Below, one piece after another: positions 29,573 to 37,022 of a stretch of DNA of 64,000 nt. The DNA lies in NCBI GenBank assembly GCA_963787195.1, contig CAWBCI010000002.1, positions 1 to 64,000 of the forward strand, given 5' to 3'. The stretch's first letter is position 1. The number at the start of each line of letters is the position of its first letter. The stretch comes from CAWBCI01 sp963787195. GTDB lineage: Bacteria; Bacteroidota; Bacteroidia; Bacteroidales; JAGOPY01. The position numbers and the translations under genes are program-made. The notes beneath the pieces are model-generated. The model was given only the letters and a program-made list of their open reading frames with translations. It made no database searches and was not told where the DNA came from.

Positions 29573-31503
29573 TGGAAAAGAAAATAGGTGTTTATATCTG
29601 CCATTGCGGCGGCAACATTTCCGATTATGTGGATGTTGAAAAAGTGAAGCAGGCCATAGAGAATGAAGACGGTGTGTTATTGGCTAAGACAACTATGTTT
29701 GCCTGTTCCGATTCGAACCAGAAGGAAATGGTTGAGGATATAGAAAGTAAGGACCTAAATGGCATTGTTGTAGCATCATGTTCCCCTAAACTCCACCTGA
29801 GCACTTTCAGGAATGTGAGCGAAAGAGCCGGCCTGAATAAATACAATTATGTCCATGCCAATATCCGGGAACAGGATTCATGGGCGCATTCAGATGATAA
29901 AGCAGGGGCTACCGAAAAAGCAATTCATTTGGTAAGGGCCGCTATTGCTAAAGCCCGCCTGGCTGAGCCTCTCGAACCCAATAAAATACTTGCTCAAAAA
30001 GCAGTTGCCGTCATCGGTGGTGGCGTTGCCGGTATGAAGGCTGCTCTTGCCCTGTCGAGTATGGATTGCCAGGTGTATGTTATTGAAAGGGAATTTTTTA
30101 TTGGCGGGAGGGTTTCGCAATGGGGCGCTATGTTTACCACCAACGAAACTGGGAAGGAAGTAGTAACAAGACTTTATAATGATCTTATCAAACGGCCAAA
30201 TGTTACCGTATTCACCGGCGCTGAGGTAATTTCCAATGTTGGAAGTATCGGGGATTTTAGATTAAAAGTTAAAATAACACCACGCTATATAAAAGAAAAT
30301 TGCAACCAGGGAAGATTGCAGGAAGCCATTGATGCTTGCCCTGTGGAAGTTCCTGATGAATTTAATTTCAACATTACAAGCCGAAAAGCCATTTATCATA
30401 ATTTTCCAAGTGAATACCCGCATTCACCGGTAATTGATATGAATAACTGCACCCGTTGTGGCAAATGCGAGCCTGTTTGCGATAATATTGATTTCTCCCA
30501 AAAAGAAGAAATACTCGATATCCATGTGGGTTCTGTGCTTATGGCCACCGGTTTCGACCCCTATACTCCTCATGATGGCGAGTATGGCTTTAACGAGATA
30601 GGCAATGTTATTACCCTTCCTCAATTCAAACGGATGATTGAACTAAGTGATAAGAAACTGCTGTTCAAAGGCAAAGCTGTCAAGAATATTGCTTATATCT
30701 ATTGTGTGGGCAGCCGGCAGGAAGAAGGCGGAAATACCTATTGTTCGCGTTATTGCTGTACATCAGCCATTCATGCTTCCATTATGGCGAAGAAGAAATT
30801 CCCGGATATTTACAATTATCATTTCAACCGTGGTATCAGAACCTACGGAAAACAGGAGGCACTTTATTATGAATCATCTGCACAGGGAGATATATACCTG
30901 CAAGCCTACGATGATGCCTTGCCACTTGTATCCTGGAACGGAACAAAAACCATTGTTAAAGTAAAGGATTTTTTAAGCGCCGGGCGCGAAATGGAAGTTG
31001 AAGCCGACCTGGTTGTCCTCATAACCGGAATGGTTCCCCGTGCCGAAAATTCGGTAGGAACGCTTTTTAAACTGCCAAAAGGCCGGGATAAGTTTTTCAA
31101 TGAAATTCATATGAAACTTCGTCCGGTGGAAACATTCATCGACGGAGTTACTATATCTGGCGCTTGCCAGGGGCCTAAAAATATTATGGAATCAGCTAAT
31201 TCCGCCTTATCGGCAGCAACAAAATCATATTCCTACGTGAGTAAAGGAGAACTTGAAACTGAACCTATTGTTGCAGTAGTTGATGTGGAATCCTGTACCT
31301 GGTGCAATGCCTGTGCCGAAGCTTGTCCCTTCGATGCAATTAGCCTCACAGAAGCCGGAACAAAATCAATTGCATTGATCAATAATTCGGTCTGCAAAGG
31401 TTGCGGCATGTGTTTGCCGGTTTGCCCCACGGATGCAATTGAATTGATTGCCTATTCAAACAATGAGATTGAAAGCATGATCGATGCACTGGCGCGAGAT
31501 TAA
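29572..31503 (+). CDS. QmoB/HdrA-like FAD and iron-sulfur flavoprotein
   Basis: This 643-residue HdrA-type protein has the N-terminal HdrA domain with Cys 10, 12, 45 and 70 (VYICHCGGN; VASCSPKLH). An FAD site GGGVAGMKAA follows near 149-158, then a degenerate first ferredoxin motif (Cys 244, 256), one intact motif (Cys 293, 296, 299, 303) and two C-terminal [4Fe-4S] motifs (Cys 575-585 and 608-618). Compared with sulfate-reducer QmoB it lacks the fused MvhD domain, which is encoded separately at 27858. It is probably the second flavin subunit of the complex and could support flavin-based electron bifurcation or confurcation; that role is inference. Confidence 0.9.
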   Translation: MEKKIGVYICHCGGNISDYVDVEKVKQAIENEDGVLLAKTTMFACSDSNQKEMVEDIESKDLNGIVVASCSPKLHLSTFRNVSERAGLNKYNYVHANIREQDSWAHSDDKAGATEKAIHLVRAAIAKARLAEPLEPNKILAQKAVAVIGGGVAGMKAALALSSMDCQVYVIEREFFIGGRVSQWGAMFTTNETGKEVVTRLYNDLIKRPNVTVFTGAEVISNVGSIGDFRLKVKITPRYIKENCNQGRLQEAIDACPVEVPDEFNFNITSRKAIYHNFPSEYPHSPVIDMNNCTRCGKCEPVCDNIDFSQKEEILDIHVGSVLMATGFDPYTPHDGEYGFNEIGNVITLPQFKRMIELSDKKLLFKGKAVKNIAYIYCVGSRQEEGGNTYCSRYCCTSAIHASIMAKKKFPDIYNYHFNRGIRTYGKQEALYYESSAQGDIYLQAYDDALPLVSWNGTKTIVKVKDFLSAGREMEVEADLVVLITGMVPRAENSVGTLFKLPKGRDKFFNEIHMKLRPVETFIDGVTISGACQGPKNIMESANSALSAATKSYSYVSKGELETEPIVAVVDVESCTWCNACAEACPFDAISLTEAGTKSIALINNSVCKGCGMCLPVCPTDAIELIAYSNNEIESMIDALARD

Positions 31504-31527
31504 TGCTGGAATCTGATTAAGAAATAC

Positions 31528-31815
31528 ATGATTGCTATGGAAATCGAAAAAGGAAAAACTTACAAATACCTCCGTGACAAACGTGAAGTACCGCAGGAAT
31601 TGAAAGATAAACTAAAGGAATTTAACAGGATAAAAAAGGGAATGCTGGATGCATTGAAGGAGGCTGATCTGACTATTGATCAGTTAAGTCAAAAGCTGAA
31701 TAAGCCCAAACCTGAAGTTGTTTATTATTTGATGTCGCTGATAAAATATGGCTTTGTGCAAACTGGCGAAGTGGACGACATGGACGAATATTTTACTTAT
31801 AAATTGAAAAAGTAA
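31528..31815 (+). CDS. Small winged-helix-like protein of the Hdr operon
   Basis: This 95-residue protein is mostly helical with a helix-turn-helix-like pattern (MLDALKEADLTIDQLSQKLN followed by PEVVYYLMSLIKYGFV), a wing-like end and no Cys. The true start may be Met4 at 31537. It sits between the QmoB-like and QmoC-like genes and its stop overlaps the next ATG, so it is made with the complex. It could be a regulator or a structural linker. No precise family was recognised. Confidence 0.7.
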   Translation: MIAMEIEKGKTYKYLRDKREVPQELKDKLKEFNRIKKGMLDALKEADLTIDQLSQKLNKPKPEVVYYLMSLIKYGFVQTGEVDDMDEYFTYKLKK

Positions 31816-32870
31816 TGGCAAGCATTGATCCAAAGTTTGGAGAAGCTTTAAAAGAATACGGAGGGATAAATTTTAATGCATGTTATAATTGCGGTACATG
31901 CACGGCTGTTTGTTCCTTATCCACACCCGAAGACTCCTTTCCACGAGAAATGGTTAGATTAAGTGTTCTGGGATTGGAAGATGAGTTGAAATCATCGCTG
32001 AAACCCTGGTTATGCTACTACTGTGGGGAATGTACCGCGCATTGCCCGCAAACGGCAAATCCCGGCGAATTGATGATGTCGCTCAGGCGATGGCTTACCT
32101 CTAAATACGACTGGACAGGTCTAGCCGGATTATTATATAAATCATTACCATTAAGCATTGTAGCATTCCTTATTACGGCCATTGGCGTGATAGCCTTTGC
32201 GGCATATGAGTCATTCAACCTTGAAATAATTATGCACTATGGCCATTATTTCGAAATGATTGCCATTGCCTCTGTTTTTGGATTTATCCTCTTGCCAAAT
32301 ATTATCCGCATGTGGTGGTTTGTGATATTGAAGCCCAAAATTAAGGTCCCATTTTCCACTTATTTAAAAAGCACATGGGAGTTAATTGTGCACATGTTTA
32401 CACAAAAAAGGGCCTTAGGCTGCGATGATAATCAGTTTAGATGGTTCGAGCATTTTATACTGGTAATCGGATATTTAACCTTGCTTTTTACCACTGTTTT
32501 CCTGGATTGGTTTTCTTCACAAAATCTTTTCGTCATCATCCTTGGATATGTTGAAAGCTTTGTAATATTTGTAGTAACCTTCGATTTTATGAGCAGCAGG
32601 ATTAAAAAGAAGAAAGAGATAAATAAATTTTCGCAGCCTTCGGACTGGTTTTTTGTAATCTGGCTCTTCCTGATGGGATTAAGTGCATTTATTGTCCGCG
32701 CATTTATTGATCTGAATATACTGGAAACGAATTCCTGGATGTATCTCGTCCATATTACAATTCTCGCGCAATGGGCCCTTATCATAGTTCCTTTCGGAAA
32801 ATGGACCCACTTTTTATACCGCTCCTTTGCTATGTATTTTGCAAAACTTAAAGAAGCAAAAGCGCAATAA
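31815..32870 (+). CDS. QmoC/HdrC-like iron-sulfur membrane subunit
   Basis: This 351-residue protein is an HdrC-type ferredoxin domain fused to a membrane domain. Two [4Fe-4S] motifs are visible: Cys 23, 26, 29, 33 and Cys 67, 70, 73, 77. From residue ~105 there are about six transmembrane helices with His residues (HYGHYFEM, WFEHFILV, LVHITIL, WTHFLYR) that could ligate haem b, as in the NarI-like part of QmoC. This would pass electrons between the quinone pool and the HdrA-like flavoproteins. It is the last gene of the operon. Confidence 0.9.
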   Translation: MASIDPKFGEALKEYGGINFNACYNCGTCTAVCSLSTPEDSFPREMVRLSVLGLEDELKSSLKPWLCYYCGECTAHCPQTANPGELMMSLRRWLTSKYDWTGLAGLLYKSLPLSIVAFLITAIGVIAFAAYESFNLEIIMHYGHYFEMIAIASVFGFILLPNIIRMWWFVILKPKIKVPFSTYLKSTWELIVHMFTQKRALGCDDNQFRWFEHFILVIGYLTLLFTTVFLDWFSSQNLFVIILGYVESFVIFVVTFDFMSSRIKKKKEINKFSQPSDWFFVIWLFLMGLSAFIVRAFIDLNILETNSWMYLVHITILAQWALIIVPFGKWTHFLYRSFAMYFAKLKEAKAQ

Positions 32871-32913
32871 GTTGGAATGGGACTATAGTTTAGTATCCTT
32901 AGGAGGAAGATTA

Positions 32914-34350
32914 TTACTTTCCGATACAAAACTTCCCGAAGATATTCCCCAGGATTTCATCTGTGGTTATTTCTCCGGATATTTCCCCCAGGTGGTGCAG
33001 GGCGGTTCTTATGTCAACCGTCAGCAGGTCCCCGCTGAGTTTTTCCTGCATGCCTATCTGAATGGCATCCACTGATTTCAGGGCCTCTTTGAGTGCCTCG
33101 TAATGCCTCACGTTGGAGACCACTGTCCGGTCCTGAATATCCAGTTCCCCCACGGTTTTTTCCAGGCGGTCGAGGATGATGTTGATGTTTTCCTTGCGCT
33201 TTGCCGAAGTGAAGATACATTCATACTCCAGGAAATCTCTCAGACCTTTGGGTGTTTCCACAAGCTTATCGGTCTTGTTGGCAATCAGAATGAATTTCTT
33301 TTCCGGTCTGTAAATTTCCTTTTCCGAAGGCTTTCCGTTCGATTGTTTAAGATTGATATGTTCCCTGAAGTCAATCAGGATCTCATTGATCTCGTTCCAG
33401 GATGTTTCACTAACATCAAAAACAAATAAAACTATACTGGCCAGGTTGATTTTTTCATAGGTCCGTTCAATCCCCATCGATTCTACTATATCTGATGAAT
33501 GACGGAGGCCGGCTGTATCAATAAAACGGAAGGTGTATTTTCCGACAGCTATCACATCCTCGACGGTATCCCTTGTAGTTCCGGGGATTTCAGATACCAG
33601 CGCCCGGTCCTCATTCAGAAGGGCATTCAGCAGGGTTGATTTGCCGACATTCGGCTGTCCGACTATCGCTACCGGTATTCCGGTTTTAATCACATTTCCG
33701 AAGGAAAAGGAGGCGACAAGCCGGGTCATTTCCTCTTTCAGTTCATCCAGTAATTCCTTTAGTTTAGACCTGTCGGCAAACTCCACATCTTCTTCACTGA
33801 AATCCAGTTCAAGTTCTATCAGGGAGGCAAAGTCCAGCAGTTTTTGACGTAAATCTTTGATCTTCATTGAAAATCCCCCCCTCATTTGTTGAAGGGCCAG
33901 GTCATGGGAGGTTTTGGAGGATGCCGCTATCAGGTCCGCAACGGCTTCAGCCTGGGAAAGGTCAAAGCGACCATTCAAAAAAGCCCGCATGGTGAATTCG
34001 CCGGGTTTTGCATTCCTGGCTCCACGATCCAGAAGCAGTTCAAGAATCTTTTGCTGAATATAGGATGAGCCATGACAGGATATCTCCACTGCATTTTCAC
34101 CAGTATAGGAATTTGGTTCCCTGAAAATGCTGATCAAAACTTCATCCAGGATATCCTCCTCCGTGCCAATAGCTCCGAAATGTAAAGTATGGGAAGCTGC
34201 TTCAGAAAGTTTCAGCTTTTTATTTTTAGGTATGAAAATACTTTCACTGATGCTAAGTGATTCCGGCCCTGAAAGCCGGATAACAGCGATGGCTCCCTGT
34301 CCGGGAGGCGTTGCAATTGCACAGATTGTGTCAGGGTCCTGGTAATTCAT
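32914..34350 (-). CDS. mnmE: tRNA uridine-5-carboxymethylaminomethyl modification GTPase MnmE
   Basis: This 478-residue protein has the N-terminal tetrahydrofolate-binding domain (ATPPGQGAIAVIRLSG), an internal Ras-like G domain (GQPNVGKSTLLN, DTAGLR, NKTD) and a helical domain ending in the conserved FCIGK, whose Cys is catalytic. With MnmG it modifies wobble uridine of several tRNAs. It is convergent with the QmoC-like gene, and its 3' end lies 43 bp from that stop. A diverged second mnmE 3' end sits on the far side of the Crp/Hdr block. Confidence 0.97.
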   Translation of the reverse strand: MNYQDPDTICAIATPPGQGAIAVIRLSGPESLSISESIFIPKNKKLKLSEAASHTLHFGAIGTEEDILDEVLISIFREPNSYTGENAVEISCHGSSYIQQKILELLLDRGARNAKPGEFTMRAFLNGRFDLSQAEAVADLIAASSKTSHDLALQQMRGGFSMKIKDLRQKLLDFASLIELELDFSEEDVEFADRSKLKELLDELKEEMTRLVASFSFGNVIKTGIPVAIVGQPNVGKSTLLNALLNEDRALVSEIPGTTRDTVEDVIAVGKYTFRFIDTAGLRHSSDIVESMGIERTYEKINLASIVLFVFDVSETSWNEINEILIDFREHINLKQSNGKPSEKEIYRPEKKFILIANKTDKLVETPKGLRDFLEYECIFTSAKRKENINIILDRLEKTVGELDIQDRTVVSNVRHYEALKEALKSVDAIQIGMQEKLSGDLLTVDIRTALHHLGEISGEITTDEILGNIFGKFCIGK

Positions 34351-34416
34351 TTCAATGGCTTTGTTGGTTGGCTTTTTACAAAGTTATGATAAACTTCAAC
34401 TTTTTGTTTTTTTTAT

Positions 34417-34424
34417 TAATTTTG
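34417..34424 (+). promoter_or_regulatory. Candidate -7 box for sucD
   Basis: TAATTTTG fits the TAnnTTTG consensus in the 201-bp divergent gap between mnmE and sucD, 127 bp upstream of the sucD start. This would leave a long 5' untranslated leader with no structure I recognise. Confidence 0.35.
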
Positions 34425-34551
34425 CGGGCTCGCTGATTCCTCATAAAAAAAGGAAAATGGCGTGAAGAAAATTCCGTTATTTTATTTTTTAATTAAATGG
34501 TTTCTACTTCATTATAATTTATTATAATCAATAATTTAAATATTTCAATTC

Positions 34552-35424
34552 ATGAGCGTCCTTGTCAATAAAAATTCCAAAGTGATAGTCCAGGGGTACA
34601 CCGGAAAAGAGGGTACTTTTCACGCCAGTCAGATGATTGAATACGGAACCAATGTAGTGGGAGGGGTCACACCTGGAAAAGGCGGCACAATGCACCTCGA
34701 TCGTCCGGTTTTTGATACTGTGAAAGATGCGGTTGATAAATCCGGTGCCAATGTGTCCCTGATCTTTGTTCCCCCAGCCTTTGCTGCGGATGCCATAATG
34801 GAAGCCGCAGATGCAGGCATCAAAGTGGTGGTTTGTATTACCGAAGGGATCCCGACAAAAGATATGATAATGGTTAAGGAATACCTCTGCGATAAGGATT
34901 GCACTCTGGTTGGCCCGAATTGCCCTGGTGTGATCACACCAGGTGAAGCCAAGGTTGGGATTATGCCGGGATTTATCCATACACCCGGCCCTATTGGAAT
35001 CGTGTCCCGTTCAGGAACTCTCACCTATGAAGCAGTTGATCAGCTGACGAAAGTTGGACTGGGACAGACAACTGCTTTGGGTATAGGCGGTGACCCGATC
35101 ATCGGAACTACCACGATCGATGCCATCAAATTATTCATGCATGATCCGGATACCAAAGGGATCGTTATGATAGGAGAGATTGGAGGCACTATGGAAGCTG
35201 AAGCGGCATACTGGATTAAAGAGAACGGCACCAAACCGGTGGTTGCATTCATTGCCGGTGCTACTGCTCCGAAAGGCCGGACCATGGGTCATGCAGGCGC
35301 CATCATCGGTGGCAAGGAAGATACCGCCCAGGCCAAAAAAGCTATACTCCGCGAATGTGGTATCCATGTTGTGGATTCGCCTGCTGATATAGCCACTAAA
35401 ATGAAAGAAGTACTTGGTAATTAA
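34552..35424 (+). CDS. sucD: Succinate-CoA ligase alpha subunit
   Basis: This 290-residue protein is the expected length for SucD. It has the CoA-binding Rossmann part (VIVQGYTGKEGTFHASQM), PNCPGVITPGE and the phospho-histidine loop MGHAGAIIGG (His near residue 246). With SucC it interconverts succinyl-CoA and succinate with nucleotide formation in the TCA cycle. No sucC is adjacent. A strong terminator follows the stop. Confidence 0.97.
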   Translation: MSVLVNKNSKVIVQGYTGKEGTFHASQMIEYGTNVVGGVTPGKGGTMHLDRPVFDTVKDAVDKSGANVSLIFVPPAFAADAIMEAADAGIKVVVCITEGIPTKDMIMVKEYLCDKDCTLVGPNCPGVITPGEAKVGIMPGFIHTPGPIGIVSRSGTLTYEAVDQLTKVGLGQTTALGIGGDPIIGTTTIDAIKLFMHDPDTKGIVMIGEIGGTMEAEAAYWIKENGTKPVVAFIAGATAPKGRTMGHAGAIIGGKEDTAQAKKAILRECGIHVVDSPADIATKMKEVLGN

Positions 35425-35463
35425 TAATCTTTGGACTTTAATTAAGAAAATAGATAATGAAGT

Positions 35464-35492
35464 TAAGGCGCCTCTATGGGGGTGCCTTTTTT
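35464..35492 (+). terminator. Rho-independent terminator after sucD
   Basis: A G/C-rich stem (AAGGCGCCTC, 3-base loop, GGGGGTGCCTT with G-U pairs) is followed by a run of T. It overlaps the 3' end of the convergent CAP-SPOR gene. Confidence 0.8.
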
Positions 35493-36351
35493 AATATTTG
35501 ACTATCCAGGCATCCTGGTATTCTTTTCCAAGTCTTGCAAGGGCATCTTTGGCTTCCTGAAAACTGGCGTGATCATCTAAGGAAACTCTGTAAGCATCAT
35601 CCTTAATAATAACTTTTGCCTGGTAGAAGCCATCTTTTTTGTATTTCTCCGCAGCATTTTTGGCATCTCCCAAAGTATTATAACTCCCGAAGATAAGGTA
35701 ATAACGGTCGGTAGGGCTGCTAATAATACCATTGCTGCCTTTAGCCGGGATATCTATATTTCCGTGCCCGGCATTCTCATCGCAAAGTTCCGGCACTTTT
35801 GCAGTATCTGCTTCTTCTCCGACCCATGCACAGGCATAATTACCGAAAATCCCAATCCCCATGGCTTTCCAGGTCTTTTTAGCCCATTTATTTTTATTTA
35901 GGAGTAAATCACTGGCAGGCGGAACTGAGGCCCAGAATGCCATAATAGTATCTGGGACGAGTGCTTCAGTTTCCCAGTAGCATACTTCATGACCCTGGCC
36001 TTTATACTTCGTGAGTTCTTTGGGCTTATTCAGAATGCAATCAGGGTTGGGTGTAAGTTTGGAATGACAGCAAGGAGTCCAGGAGCCCTTGTCCGACCAG
36101 CTGTTCAGGTTGCATGAATTCGTATCGGGATGATTTTCCGAAAGGTCTCTGACATGGAGTTTCGCAACATAGCAAAGGGATTTGGATAAAGGTATAGGTT
36201 GGAGGCCATGATCCGCTCTATAAGTGTTAATAAGATTGAAAAGGGCTTTTTCTTCATTTGTGATGCAGAAATTCCGCGGGACCTCCTGGGAGAAAGAAAG
36301 CAGGGGCCAAATTAAAAAAATGATTATTTGAAAAACAGGCTTTAGTTTCAT
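35491..36351 (-). CDS. Secreted CAP (SCP-like) domain protein with C-terminal SPOR domain
   Basis: This 286-residue protein has a signal peptide (cleavage near LSFSQ), a CAP/SCP-PR1 domain (residues ~30-190: LINTYRADHGLQPIPLS, KLHVRDLSENH, MGIGIFGNYACAW) with several Cys (SCNLNSW, TPCCHSK) and a C-terminal SPOR domain (YYLIFGSYNTLGDAKNAAEK, last ~70 residues). SPOR domains bind denuded peptidoglycan glycan strands, so the protein probably acts in the periplasm at the cell wall. The role of the CAP domain is unknown. Confidence 0.85.
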   Translation of the reverse strand: MKLKPVFQIIIFLIWPLLSFSQEVPRNFCITNEEKALFNLINTYRADHGLQPIPLSKSLCYVAKLHVRDLSENHPDTNSCNLNSWSDKGSWTPCCHSKLTPNPDCILNKPKELTKYKGQGHEVCYWETEALVPDTIMAFWASVPPASDLLLNKNKWAKKTWKAMGIGIFGNYACAWVGEEADTAKVPELCDENAGHGNIDIPAKGSNGIISSPTDRYYLIFGSYNTLGDAKNAAEKYKKDGFYQAKVIIKDDAYRVSLDDHASFQEAKDALARLGKEYQDAWIVKY

Positions 36352-36477
36352 ATAAGGAGGAATTAATTCTAAGCTTGGAATAAAGTGCTAAATTCCTAAA
36401 TTTTCGGGAGAAAGTAAAGGGGGAGAGGAAGATAATTGGATTTAATATTTAAAATGGAAGTATTGGCTAAACAAATC

Positions 36478-36983
36478 TTAATGGCTTGAACCTTGCCTGA
36501 TGAATTTATCGACCATTACCTTTTTTTCATCTGCAAGCTTAACTATATAAATACCACGGGGCAATTGCGACACATCCAAATAAGTCTGGGATTTTATTAA
36601 TTTTTGTTGAAATACTTGCTGACCACTGATGTTAATGATAGTCAGTAAAGAATTATTATGTATTCCGGGAGAATTTGGGAGTTCAATAATGATTTGGGAT
36701 GACGAAGGATTGGGATAGATTTTAAAACTTTCCCGGGGAATCAGTTCATCGCTGGATAAATATACGCATGCTGAGTCGATTTCCTTTTCGCTGATGCAGC
36801 CGGGGGCATTGTTATAGATATAAGTACTCCCATTTGAATTTGCCAGGTAATCGCAAATACTCTGGATTGCACATGCGGTAAGGGAATCGTTCGAATAAAT
36901 ATTCAGATCTCTTTCTATTGAATTTATCTGGATTAAAATAAGGTTAGAAGGATTAAAAAAATCAGAAAAAAGATCTTTTTCAT
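36478..36983 (-). pseudogene. Remnant of a T9SS-secreted protein (signal peptide plus C-terminal tail)
   Basis: The ATG at 36983 gives a signal peptide (MKKIFFLIFLILLTLF), then a stop. In another frame the DNA encodes a typical tail: a Cys-rich LTACAIQSICDYLANSNG segment, IYNNAPGC, and a T9SS type A domain (YPNPSSSQIIIEL to VMVDKFIRQ). Such tails usually follow long repeat regions, so most of the gene appears deleted. It lies 39 bp from the next T9SS gene on the same strand. Confidence 0.65.
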
Positions 36984-37022
36984 GGTCTGGTCAATTGGCT
37001 CGAATTTTCAATCAGGCATAAT

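Noticed and set aside
25711..32870. Complete dissimilatory sulfate reduction or sHdr sulfur-oxidation pathway
   Set aside because: QmoABC-like and TusA/DsrE genes are present, but no Sat, AprAB, DsrAB, HdrB or lipoate-binding protein is encoded in the window.
36981..37022. Functional small gene starting at the signal peptide at 36983
   Set aside because: The signal-peptide frame ends after 16 codons and the downstream tail is in another frame, so the locus is treated as a remnant.
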